Positions 1 to 7,859 of a stretch of DNA of 27,894 nt are shown piece after piece. Location: assembly GCA_041859095.1 (NCBI GenBank), contig JBHEKY010000005.1, positions 1 to 27,894 on the forward strand, given 5' to 3'. Each line of letters starts with the position of its first letter. Position 1 is the stretch's first letter. The position numbers and the translations under genes were made by a program. The notes below the pieces were generated by a model, which was given only the letters and a program-made list of their open reading frames with translations, searched no databases and was not told where the DNA came from. The stretch comes from UBA1422 sp041859095 (GTDB taxonomy: Bacteria > Bacillota > Clostridia > Peptostreptococcales > Anaerovoracaceae).

Positions 1-2
1 CA

Positions 3-215
3 AACATTAGTGCCGTAATCTATTGCGAAAAGAAAAGCCACAAAGGAATGATTATCGGCAAAGAGGGAAGAAAACTCAAGGGCGTGGGAAAAAGCGCGCG
101 GGAAGACATGGAGGCCCTCCTTGGCACAAAAGTCTTTCTCCAATTATGGGTAAAAGTAAAGGAGAACTGGCGGGACAGTGATACTGCCTTGTCCGGATTC
201 GGATATAAGGAATAA
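3..215 (+). CDS. era: GTPase Era, C-terminal fragment (KH domain)
   Basis: This is the last 70 residues of an open frame that enters from outside the window. It contains the Era KH-domain signature: IIGKEGRKLKGVG, then a helix ending in ALLGTKVFLQLWVKVKENWRDS, which is how Era proteins end. Era is a GTPase that binds the 3' end of 16S rRNA through this KH domain and helps 30S assembly. The GTPase domain is not in the window. The stop lies three bases before the recO start, and an AAGGA inside the era end probably serves recO, so the two are translated together. The era-recO order is common in Firmicutes. Confidence 0.93.
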   Translation, partial: NISAVIYCEKKSHKGMIIGKEGRKLKGVGKSAREDMEALLGTKVFLQLWVKVKENWRDSDTALSGFGYKE

Positions 216-218
216 CTC

Positions 219-965
219 ATGTACACAGAAACAGAAGGAATCATCTTGAGACAAACCAAAACGGTCAACGGGAGAAGGATGATTCTTTTATTTTCCAAAA
301 AATTCGGTAAAATCAGTGCCGGTACGAGCATTACAGAAAAGGGGAGAAGTAAAGCCGCCTTGGCTATGCGACCTTTCGCCTATGGGCGTTATGAAATGTT
401 CAAAAACCAAGATCATTTCAATATCCAAAGTGCAGAAATGATGAAAAGTTATTTTAAAATAGGGGAAGATGTCGATAAATTTATGGGCTCTTCTTTTATA
501 CTGGAGTTGTCTGACAAACTCTTGCAAGAGGGTGTGGCTAATCCGAGATATTTCCAGTTGATGTTAGACTTTTTTGAAGTAATGGAAAAAAGGGAAAGCG
601 ACGTTAACACGCTAATTTTAGCCTTTGAGGTCAAAGCTCTTCAAATCTTTGGAGTAGAACCGCAGCTGAATACCTGTGTACTCTGCAATAAGCACGAAAC
701 AGTCTATCAATTTGGGATTGAACAAGGTGGAATTATTTGTGAAAATTGTATGAAGAATATGCCCTTAAAAACCAATGATTCATTGATTTATGAACTCAGT
801 TTTGATATAGTTGATATACTAAAATATTTCTTAAGCAATCCGTTGCAGACTTTCCAAAAGTTGGCACTGGCAGAAGAAAAACAAGTTGTCGTAAAATCCC
901 TGTTGAGAGAATATCTAGCCTATCATCTGGATTTGGGGATATTAAAAAGTGAAAGCTATATATAA
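219..965 (+). CDS. recO: DNA repair protein RecO
   Basis: 248 residues, normal length for RecO. The N-terminus (MYTETEGIILRQTKTVNGRR) matches the RecO OB-fold opening, where the usual motif is an EGIVL-type strand. The middle is helical. A four-cysteine zinc site is visible at C153/C156 and C174/C177 (CVLC and CENC), as in Gram-positive RecO. RecO acts with RecR (and RecF) to load RecA onto SSB-coated single-stranded DNA in gap repair. The gene follows era by three bases with its ribosome binding site (AAGGA, about 207-211) inside era. It lies ahead of a DUF4342 gene and glyS in the same tight plus-strand cluster, so co-transcription is likely. Confidence 0.95.
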   Translation: MYTETEGIILRQTKTVNGRRMILLFSKKFGKISAGTSITEKGRSKAALAMRPFAYGRYEMFKNQDHFNIQSAEMMKSYFKIGEDVDKFMGSSFILELSDKLLQEGVANPRYFQLMLDFFEVMEKRESDVNTLILAFEVKALQIFGVEPQLNTCVLCNKHETVYQFGIEQGGIICENCMKNMPLKTNDSLIYELSFDIVDILKYFLSNPLQTFQKLALAEEKQVVVKSLLREYLAYHLDLGILKSESYI

Positions 966-984
966 CACCAAAGGAGGTCGTATC

Positions 985-1743
985 ATGGAAATCACATTAG
1001 AAAAAATCGAACTGGTAAAAGACAGAACCGGTGTAACGTACAAGGAAGCCAAAGAAGCACTTGAAGCTGCTGAAGGCAGTGTGGTGGATGCTATCATTAA
1101 TATTGAAGAAACCATGGAAACTTGTGACAGCAAAACCATGGGAAGCAAAGGCGCTGCCATTGTTGACTCCATTAAAGAGCTCGTCAAAAAAGGAAATGTT
1201 AGCAAAATCATCGTCAAAAAAGCGGATGGGGACGCAGTGGTCAATATTCCGGTAAACGCTGGTCTGGTAGGCCTTTTAATCGCTCCCTGGGGCATGTTGG
1301 CCGGTGCCATTGCTGCATTTGGTTTTAAATGTATCATCGAAGTAGTCAAAACCGATGGCACAATCATTGATGTCAGTGACAGAGCAACGGAAGCAGTCCA
1401 GAAAGCCAAAGAAAAGGGCTCTGAATTTGCTGACGTGGCAAAAGAAAAAAGTGCAGATGTTTATGAAAAAGTGAAAAGCAGCGAAATGTACGAAAAGGTA
1501 GCCAACAGCGAATCCGTTGAAAAAGTAATGGATGCCGCCGAGAATGCTATTCATAAAACTTCCGATGCATTCACAAAAACCACCGAAGCGCTCAAAAAGA
1601 AAAAGCAGGACGCGGTAGAGGAGTTTGCAGATAATTTTGCAGACTTAGGCGAAAAAGCAGAAGAAGTCGTTGATGATATCAAGGACAAAGTAGAGGATGT
1701 TGCAGAAAAAATCGAAAAAGCAGTGAAGGAAGGCAAAAAATAA
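985..1743 (+). CDS. DUF4342 protein with UBA-like N-terminus and charged helical tail
   Basis: 252 residues from ATG 985, chosen because AAGGAGGT (970-977) precedes it by seven bases; an in-frame ATG at 949 lies inside recO and has no such site. Three parts are visible. Residues 1-42 resemble the UBA-like domain of EF-Ts (VKDRTGVTYKEAKEALE, GSVVDAIINIEE). Residues 60-130 match DUF4342, with a glycine-rich hydrophobic stretch at 92-120 containing LLIAPWGMLAGAIAAFGF that could contact or enter a membrane. Residues 135-252 are a Lys/Glu/Ala-rich, probably helical tail resembling LEA or apolipoprotein-like sequence, with 9-residue repeats at 160-186. The function of the family is not known to me. 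It sits between recO and glyS, three bases from glyS, and is probably co-transcribed. A stress- or membrane-associated scaffold is only a guess. Confidence 0.85.
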   Translation: MEITLEKIELVKDRTGVTYKEAKEALEAAEGSVVDAIINIEETMETCDSKTMGSKGAAIVDSIKELVKKGNVSKIIVKKADGDAVVNIPVNAGLVGLLIAPWGMLAGAIAAFGFKCIIEVVKTDGTIIDVSDRATEAVQKAKEKGSEFADVAKEKSADVYEKVKSSEMYEKVANSESVEKVMDAAENAIHKTSDAFTKTTEALKKKKQDAVEEFADNFADLGEKAEEVVDDIKDKVEDVAEKIEKAVKEGKK

Positions 1744-1745
1744 GC

Positions 1746-3149
1746 ATGAATAGAGTCATCACGATGGAGAAGATTACTTCTCTTGCCAAAGGAAGAGGGT
1801 TTGTATACCCGGGTTCGGAGATTTATGGAGGGCTGGCCAATACCTGGGATTACGGCCCTCTTGGAGTAGAATTTAAAAATAACATCAAAAAAGCCTGGTG
1901 GAAAAAATTTGTTCAGGAATCAAAATATAATGTTGGACTAGATGCTGCCATTCTGATGAATCCACGAACATGGGAAGCATCCGGGCATGTGGGTGGATTT
2001 TCCGACCCCTTAATTGATTGCAAAGAGTGCAAAGCGCGTTTTCGAGCAGACAAATTGGTCGAAGAACAAATGTCCAAAGAAGGTATCTCAGGCATCCCGG
2101 TAGATGGGTGGCCAAAAGAGAAATTGGAAGAGTATTTGATCTCCCATAATGTTGCTTGCCCGGATTGCGGAAAAAACAATTTCACAGGCATTCGTCAGTT
2201 TAATCTGATGTTCAAAACCTATCAGGGAGTCACAGATGACACCAAGTCCGAAATTTTCTTGCGTCCGGAAACGGCTCAGGGAATATTCGTGAATTTCAAA
2301 AACGTCCAACGTACCTCCCGCAAAAAGATTCCATTTGGCATTGCACAAATAGGGAAATCCTTCCGGAATGAAATCACCCCCGGTAATTTCACTTTCCGAA
2401 CAAGAGAATTTGAGCAGATGGAACTTGAATTCTTCTGCAAACCAGGAACCGATTTGGAATGGTTTCATTACTGGAAAGACTTTTGCAAAAATTTTCTTAT
2501 TTCTCTTGGGATGGCTGAAGAAAACATCAAAATGCGGGATCATGACCAGGAAGAGTTGTCCCATTACAGCAATGCTACTACAGACATCGAATATTTGTTC
2601 CCATTTGGATGGGGTGAATTATGGGGTATTGCAGATCGAACCGACTTTGACCTAAAGCAACATATTGAATTTTCCGGACAGGAAATGAATTACATCGATC
2701 CTGAAACCAACGAACGATATGTTCCTTACTGCATAGAACCTTCATTAGGCGCTGATCGTGTCGCGTTAGCTTTTTTGATTGATGCGTATGATGAAGAAAT
2801 ACTGACCGATGAAACCGGAAAAGAAGATACACGTGTTGTGCTTCGATTCCATCCGGCCATTGCACCGTTCAAAGCAGCGATTCTGCCGCTGGCAAAGAAG
2901 TTGTCGCACATTGCCGAACCTATTCATGAAGAGTTGGCAAAACACTTTATGGTGGATTATGATGCAACCGGATCCATTGGCAAGCGATACAGACGCGAAG
3001 ATGAAATTGGCACGCCCTTTAGTATCTGTGTTGACTTTGACACAGAAATTGACGGTTGTGTTACCATTCGGGACAGGGATACCATGGAGCAAATCCGTAT
3101 TCCGGTTGCTGAAGTAAAAACATACATTGAATCAAAATTAACATTTTAG
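1746..3149 (+). CDS. glyS: Glycine--tRNA ligase, dimeric class II type
   Basis: 467 residues, the normal size of the homodimeric (GlyQS/GRS1) type. It charges tRNA-Gly using ATP and glycine in the cytosol. Visible hallmarks are the motif-1 region near residues 20-50 (GFVYPGSEIYGG, NTWDYGPLG), a four-cysteine zinc insert (C92/C95 and C138/C141), motif 2 at about 205-224 (SFRNEITPGNFTFRTREFEQ) and motif 3 near the GADRVALAF segment, followed by the anticodon-binding domain (FKAAILPLAKK). It starts at ATG 1746, with AAGGAAGG inside the upstream gene as likely ribosome binding site. It follows the DUF4342 gene by two bases, leaving no room for the T-box leader that often controls glycyl-tRNA synthetase genes in Firmicutes. 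Confidence 0.97.
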   Translation: MNRVITMEKITSLAKGRGFVYPGSEIYGGLANTWDYGPLGVEFKNNIKKAWWKKFVQESKYNVGLDAAILMNPRTWEASGHVGGFSDPLIDCKECKARFRADKLVEEQMSKEGISGIPVDGWPKEKLEEYLISHNVACPDCGKNNFTGIRQFNLMFKTYQGVTDDTKSEIFLRPETAQGIFVNFKNVQRTSRKKIPFGIAQIGKSFRNEITPGNFTFRTREFEQMELEFFCKPGTDLEWFHYWKDFCKNFLISLGMAEENIKMRDHDQEELSHYSNATTDIEYLFPFGWGELWGIADRTDFDLKQHIEFSGQEMNYIDPETNERYVPYCIEPSLGADRVALAFLIDAYDEEILTDETGKEDTRVVLRFHPAIAPFKAAILPLAKKLSHIAEPIHEELAKHFMVDYDATGSIGKRYRREDEIGTPFSICVDFDTEIDGCVTIRDRDTMEQIRIPVAEVKTYIESKLTF

Positions 3150-3167
3150 ATAAGGAGATTGATACAC

Positions 3168-5795
3168 ATGGAAAAATTCGTTTATTCCTTCGATGAAGGT
3201 TCAAAGGAAATGAAAAACCTCTTAGGAGGAAAAGGTGCTAACCTGGCAGAAATGACAAAGATTGGACTTCCTGTTCCTTTTGGCTTTACTGTTACAACCG
3301 GCGCTTGCACAAGATATTATGAGGAAGGCAAAAAAATCGGAGAAGATATCATATCGGATATCTATGCAAAGATGACGGAACTGGAAGCTAGAACTGGAAA
3401 AACCTTCGGCTCTGTCGAAAACCCACTGTTGGTTTCTGTCCGTTCCGGCGCAGTATTTTCTATGCCTGGTATGATGGATACCATTTTGAACCTCGGACTG
3501 AACGACCAGACGGTGGTCGGTCTGGCTACCCTTACAGAGAATCCAAGATTCGCATACGACAGCTATCGACGCTTCATCCAAATGTTTGGAGATGTCGTGC
3601 TTGAAGTTCATAAAGCAAAGTTTGATGCCATTTTTGAGGCGAAGAAGCATGAAAAGGGTGTGGCTTTTGACGTAGAACTCAAAACCGAAGATTTGCAGGA
3701 AATCATTGTTGCCTACAAAAAATTGGTGAAAGATGAAATGGGAAAAGATTTCCCGCAAGACCCCAAAGATCAACTGATGGAATCCATAAAAGCGGTATTC
3801 CGCTCCTGGAACAATGACCGGGCTGTTTTATACAGAAAGCTCAATGGGATTCCTTCGAATCTTGGAACCGCAGTAAACGTTCAATCTATGGTTTTTGGTA
3901 ACATGGGGGATACGTCAGGCACTGGCGTTGCCTTCACCAGAAGCCCTGTTAATGGCGAAAAGAAAATTTTCGGAGAATTTCTTGTCAATGCCCAGGGAGA
4001 AGACGTAGTAGCAGGCATTCGTACCCCACAACCGATTGAGGAGATGGCGATTGCATTCCCTGAAGTGTATAAGGAGTTCATCAGAATTGCTGAACTGCTT
4101 GAAAAACACTATACCGATCTGCAGGACATGGAATTCACCGTTGAAAGAAACAAACTATTTATGCTACAGACCAGAAACGGAAAACGTACTGCTGGCGCTG
4201 CTGTGAAATTGGCTGTTGAAATGGAAAAAGAAGGTCTCATTGACAAGATGACCGCAGTTACCCGCCTTGAGCCTGCACAGATTGATCAGTTACTCCATCC
4301 AAAATTCGACGAAGCCGAACTCAAAAAAGCCACCGTTTTAGCCAAAGGCCTTCCTGCATCTCCGGGAGCCGCTTCAGGTAAAATATACTTCACTGCTGCA
4401 GAAGCAGTAGCTGCTGTAGCTATGGGTGAAAAGGTGATTTTGGTTCGTAAAGAAACTTCACCGGAAGATTTAGCCGGCATGGTTGTAGCGGAAGGCATCC
4501 TGACCGCTAGAGGTGGAATGACATCACACGCTGCCGTCGTTGCCAGAGGCATGGGCAAATGCTGTGTATCCGGTTGCTCTGAAATCAGTGTAAACGAGCA
4601 GGCACAGACCATGATTGTCGGGGACAAGACATTCACTGAAGGAGATTTCCTTTCATTGGATGGAACCGTTGGTGTGGTTTATGAAGGCTTAATCGACACA
4701 GTACCTCCTGCATTATCCGGTGATTTTGAAACCATTATGGTTTGGGCGGATGAAATTAGAACCCTCAAAATCCGGACCAATGCAGACAATCCCAAAGATG
4801 CACAGCAAGCCGTTGAGTTTGGTGCAGAAGGGATTGGTCTTTGCAGAACGGAGCATATGTTCTTCGAAGAAGAAAGAATTCCAAATGTTCGAAGAATGAT
4901 TGTTGCAGATACGGAAGAGGAACGAAGAGAAGCCCTGGCAGTGTTGCTGCCCTATCAAAAAGAAGACTTCAAGGGGATCTTTGAAGCCATGGGTGCCCGG
5001 CCTGTTACTATTCGTTTGCTAGATCCACCGCTTCATGAGTTCTTGCCCCATACTGAGGAAGAAATCAAAGAACTGGCAGAAACCATCAACATTCCTTACG
5101 ATAAACTATCCAGACGGGTTTCCGAGCTTCATGAATTCAATCCTATGCTGGGACATCGTGGCTGCCGACTTGCCATTACCTATCCTGAAATTGCTGAAAT
5201 GCAGGCAGAAGCCATCATTATGGCAGCGATTGAACTCAAAAGAGAAAAGAATATGGATGTCGTGCCTGAAATCATGATACCACTGGTTGGGCTAGCCAAA
5301 GAGCTGAGCTTTGTGAAGAAAACCGTTCTTGATACCATTCAACGTGTGTTCGAAAGAGAAGGCACTACCGTCACTTACATGATTGGTACCATGATTGAAA
5401 TACCAAGAGCCTGCGTGACTGCAGATGAAATTGCCAAAGACGCGGAATTTTTCTCCTTTGGCACCAATGATTTAACCCAGATGGCCTTTGGATTCTCCAG
5501 AGATGACACGGGTAACATCATTCGGGAATATAGAGACTTGCTGATCTTTGAAGAAGATCCGTTCCAAACACTAGATCAAGTCGGTGTGGGTCAGCTGATG
5601 AAAATGGCCGTTGAAAAGGGTCGAAGCACACGTCCAAACATTAAATTGGGCATCTGCGGAGAACATGGCGGAGACCCTAGGACCATTGAGTTCTGCCATA
5701 ATATTGGTTTGAACTATGTTTCTTGCTCACCGTTCCGAGTTCCCATCGCTAGACTTGCCGCTGCTCAGGCAGTAGCAAAGGCAGCAAAGAAATAG
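3168..5795 (+). CDS. ppdK: Pyruvate, phosphate dikinase
   Basis: 875 residues from ATG 3168; TAAGGAGA at 3151-3158 gives a nine-base spacing, better than a TTG at 3159. PPDK interconverts pyruvate + ATP + phosphate and PEP + AMP + pyrophosphate. In anaerobes it often works in glycolysis or anaplerosis to save ATP. The order is an N-terminal ATP-grasp domain (about 1-340), the swivelling phosphohistidine domain with GGMTSHAAVVARGMG (catalytic H454, with T453 in the position of the regulatory Thr), and a C-terminal PEP/pyruvate TIM barrel with ICGEHGGDP (acid/base C830). These line up with H455 and C831 of the Clostridium symbiosum enzyme. No PPDK regulatory protein gene is adjacent. It is the last gene of the era-recO-glyS cluster and ends 26 bases before a strong terminator. 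Confidence 0.98.
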   Translation: MEKFVYSFDEGSKEMKNLLGGKGANLAEMTKIGLPVPFGFTVTTGACTRYYEEGKKIGEDIISDIYAKMTELEARTGKTFGSVENPLLVSVRSGAVFSMPGMMDTILNLGLNDQTVVGLATLTENPRFAYDSYRRFIQMFGDVVLEVHKAKFDAIFEAKKHEKGVAFDVELKTEDLQEIIVAYKKLVKDEMGKDFPQDPKDQLMESIKAVFRSWNNDRAVLYRKLNGIPSNLGTAVNVQSMVFGNMGDTSGTGVAFTRSPVNGEKKIFGEFLVNAQGEDVVAGIRTPQPIEEMAIAFPEVYKEFIRIAELLEKHYTDLQDMEFTVERNKLFMLQTRNGKRTAGAAVKLAVEMEKEGLIDKMTAVTRLEPAQIDQLLHPKFDEAELKKATVLAKGLPASPGAASGKIYFTAAEAVAAVAMGEKVILVRKETSPEDLAGMVVAEGILTARGGMTSHAAVVARGMGKCCVSGCSEISVNEQAQTMIVGDKTFTEGDFLSLDGTVGVVYEGLIDTVPPALSGDFETIMVWADEIRTLKIRTNADNPKDAQQAVEFGAEGIGLCRTEHMFFEEERIPNVRRMIVADTEEERREALAVLLPYQKEDFKGIFEAMGARPVTIRLLDPPLHEFLPHTEEEIKELAETINIPYDKLSRRVSELHEFNPMLGHRGCRLAITYPEIAEMQAEAIIMAAIELKREKNMDVVPEIMIPLVGLAKELSFVKKTVLDTIQRVFEREGTTVTYMIGTMIEIPRACVTADEIAKDAEFFSFGTNDLTQMAFGFSRDDTGNIIREYRDLLIFEEDPFQTLDQVGVGQLMKMAVEKGRSTRPNIKLGICGEHGGDPRTIEFCHNIGLNYVSCSPFRVPIARLAAAQAVAKAAKK

Positions 5796-5815
5796 CTTTA
5801 ATAACATCAAAAAGC

Positions 5816-5845
5816 AAAAAGTGGAGGCAGTGCCTCCACTTTTTT
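5816..5845. terminator. Strong intrinsic terminator between convergent ppdK and asd
   Basis: GTGGAGGC (5821-5828), a three-base loop, then GCCTCCAC (5832-5839) form a perfect 8-bp GC-rich stem. It is preceded by AAAAA (5816-5820) and followed by TTTTTT (5840-5845). The A-tract supplies a T-tract on the other strand, so the element can end transcription of both ppdK (plus) and asd (minus), which converge here. Confidence 0.93.
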
Positions 5846-5870
5846 AATTAAAAAGTTCATTATTGTTGGG

Positions 5871-6848
5871 TTATTTCAGTAGTTCTTCGGCAATTTGGAT
5901 CGCATTGGTTGCTGCACCTTTTCTGATGTTATCTGCAACGACCCACAAATTTAACCCGTTTTGGACGGATTCATCTCTGCGAATACGTCCCACATAGACT
6001 GCGTCGGTGCCGGCGGCTTCTGATGCCAATGGGTATACATTGTTTGCGGGGTCGTCACGTAATATAATTCCAGGCGATTTCGCCAGCAAGGTTTTCACAT
6101 CGTCTACATGAAACGGTTTTTCGAATTCAAGATTGATGGACTCACTGTGTGCATCAAATACAGGAACTCGAACCGTGGTAGCCGTAATGGCGATTGACTG
6201 ATCCCCCAAAATCTTTCGGGTTTCGTGAATCATTTTCATTTCTTCTTTGGTATATCCGTTTTCAAGGAATACATCTATGTGTGGGATGCAGTTCCCGACA
6301 ATCGGATGGGGATAAGCAACGGTCGTACCATTCTTGAGATCATTAATACCTTTGATTCCAGATCCGGATACCGACTGATAGGTAGAATATACAATTCGCT
6401 TAATTTTATATTTGTCATGAAGGGGTTTCAATGCAACCACAGCCTGAATCGTGGAGCAGTTGGGGTTTGCAATGATTCCGTGATTCCATTTAATATCTTC
6501 GGGGTTCACTTCGGGTACCACAAGAGGCACCTTCGGATCCATCCGCCAGGCACTGCTGTTATCAATGACAATCACACCATGGGCGGCGGCAATTGGAGCA
6601 TATTTTTCACTGGTTGATCCACCGGCTGAAAAAAGTGCAATATCAATGCCTTCGTCAAAAGAATGCTCATCCAAAGCCACAACAGGATGTGAAACACCTT
6701 GAAAGGTCACGAATTTGCCTACCGAACGGGCGGAGGCCAACATGACGATATTGTTGTAGGGGAAATTTCGTTCTTCCAGTACTTTTAAGAAAGTAGTTCC
6801 GACGACGCCAGTTGCGCCGACGATTGCGATGTTTGGTCGTTTATTCAT
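5871..6848 (-). CDS. asd: Aspartate-semialdehyde dehydrogenase
   Basis: 325 residues. It reduces aspartyl-4-phosphate to aspartate-4-semialdehyde with NADPH, at the branch to lysine/diaminopimelate, threonine and methionine. The N-terminal nucleotide-binding loop is GATGVVG (11-17). The catalytic cysteine is C131 in NPNCST. Q158 in STYQSVSGSG, R227 in the RVPV motif and H234 (AHSES) match the substrate-binding and acid/base residues of the family. The ribosome binding site on the minus strand is AAGGGAG, seven bases before the ATG. The gene stands alone: it converges on ppdK with a shared terminator and is divergent from uppP, with its own promoter. I see no lysine riboswitch in the short upstream region. 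Confidence 0.96.
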   Translation of the reverse strand: MNKRPNIAIVGATGVVGTTFLKVLEERNFPYNNIVMLASARSVGKFVTFQGVSHPVVALDEHSFDEGIDIALFSAGGSTSEKYAPIAAAHGVIVIDNSSAWRMDPKVPLVVPEVNPEDIKWNHGIIANPNCSTIQAVVALKPLHDKYKIKRIVYSTYQSVSGSGIKGINDLKNGTTVAYPHPIVGNCIPHIDVFLENGYTKEEMKMIHETRKILGDQSIAITATTVRVPVFDAHSESINLEFEKPFHVDDVKTLLAKSPGIILRDDPANNVYPLASEAAGTDAVYVGRIRRDESVQNGLNLWVVADNIRKGAATNAIQIAEELLK

Positions 6849-6877
6849 AATTTTGCTCCCTTATATGTTTGGTGGGT

Positions 6878-6906
6878 ATTATATCATTCCTTGCCGAAAA
6901 TGAAAA
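6878..6906 (-). promoter_or_regulatory. Probable sigma-A promoter of asd
   Basis: On the minus strand a perfect TATAAT (6883-6878) lies 30 bases ahead of the asd start. With a 17-base spacer the -35 would be TTTTCA (6906-6901), a partial match. The -10 box is convincing; the -35 is weak. Confidence 0.6.
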
Positions 6907-6932
6907 GTGCAAGATGTAATCAATCAAAAACC

Positions 6933-6961
6933 ATGCAGCAAATGTGTTAATGTGCTATAAT
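6933..6961 (+). promoter_or_regulatory. Probable extended -10 promoter of the uppP operon
   Basis: TGCTATAAT (6953-6961) is a perfect extended -10 element. No good -35 is seen 17 bases upstream (ATGCAG), which fits an extended -10 promoter. Initiation would fall near 6968, giving a leader of about 33 bases to the TTG start of uppP. Confidence 0.6.
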
Positions 6962-7000
6962 ATAAATTGATTTTTTATGGACTTAAAGGAGGTATTTCCC

Positions 7001-7843
7001 TTGGCAACACTAACTTATTTGCAGGCAATCATATTAGGTATTGTACAAGGATTGGGTGAGTTCTTACCAATCAGTAGCTCAGGCCACTTAGCCTTGCTAC
7101 AACATTTCTTTGGAATAGATGGAGAAAGCGTCCTACTTTTCGCAGTGATGTTGCATGTCGGAACCTTGGGATCAGTATTCGTCGTCTATTGGAAAGACAT
7201 TGTGCTATTATGCAAGGAATTGGGTCTTACGATTGCCGATTTAGTCATGGGGAAAGGTCCGAGAATCAATTCCTCTCCGGAAAGACGATTGGGATTTCTC
7301 ATAATAGTGGCAACCATCCCAACGGGTTTGATGGGGGTATTCCTCAAAGATATGTTCGCCGGTTTTTATGAGTCGCTTATCGCCATCGGGATTGGGTTTT
7401 TAATCACCGGAACAATATTATGGATTGCAGAACGTAGCGGAAGAGGACGGACTCAGGTTGAAGGTATGAAATTTCGACACGCCCTATTTATCGGTGCGAT
7501 GCAAGGAATAGCCATCACGCCGGGTATTTCCCGTTCCGGTTCCACTATTTTTGGTGGATTATTTATGGGTTTGGACAGAAATTTTGCACTGCGATTCGCT
7601 TTTCTAGTTTCCATTCCAGCCATATTGGGCTCGGTGGTTATGGAATTGCCTCCAGCACTTGAAAGTGGAATTCAAACTGATTTAATTGGTCCGATCTTGG
7701 TTGGAGTTCTTGTATCAGCGGTGATGGGGTTTGTCGCAATTAAAACGATGCTCCGTGTGGTAGCAAATTTAAAACTAAGTATTTTTTCGATTTATACATG
7801 GGTTTTGGGAATTGCCGTGTTAATTTATGCGATTTTGATCTAA
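7001..7843 (+). CDS. uppP: Undecaprenyl-diphosphate phosphatase (BacA/UppP family)
   Basis: 280 residues from TTG 7001. AAAGGAGGT (6985-6993) sits seven bases ahead of this TTG. An in-frame ATG at 6977 lies before that site and only about nine bases after the predicted transcription start, so it is unlikely to be used. The protein is a polytopic membrane enzyme that removes a phosphate from undecaprenyl diphosphate, recycling the lipid carrier for peptidoglycan and giving bacitracin tolerance. Both family motifs are present: GEFLPISSSGH (catalytic Glu, Ser and His) near the N-terminus and PGISRSGST in the middle, with several long hydrophobic segments around them. It is the first gene of a plus-strand operon with ftsK, 16 bases downstream. 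Confidence 0.95.
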   Translation: MATLTYLQAIILGIVQGLGEFLPISSSGHLALLQHFFGIDGESVLLFAVMLHVGTLGSVFVVYWKDIVLLCKELGLTIADLVMGKGPRINSSPERRLGFLIIVATIPTGLMGVFLKDMFAGFYESLIAIGIGFLITGTILWIAERSGRGRTQVEGMKFRHALFIGAMQGIAITPGISRSGSTIFGGLFMGLDRNFALRFAFLVSIPAILGSVVMELPPALESGIQTDLIGPILVGVLVSAVMGFVAIKTMLRVVANLKLSIFSIYTWVLGIAVLIYAILI

Positions 7844-7859
7844 CAAAGGAGTATTCAAT

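Noticed and set aside
942..1409. 155-codon open frame on the minus strand
   Set aside because: It is antisense to the DUF4342 gene, rich in Ser/Ala/Thr/Leu as expected for a shadow of Glu/Lys/Ala codons, and matches no family I recognise.
2088..2564. 158-codon open frame on the minus strand within glyS
   Set aside because: It is a shadow of a strongly conserved gene, with no ribosome binding site or recognisable motifs.
3222..3773. 183-codon open frame on the minus strand within ppdK
   Set aside because: It is antisense to an unambiguous PPDK and its translation shows no domain.
4851..4862. GAGCATATGTTC, a LexA-like sequence
   Set aside because: It lies deep inside the ppdK coding region and one half-site is imperfect; no promoter is nearby.
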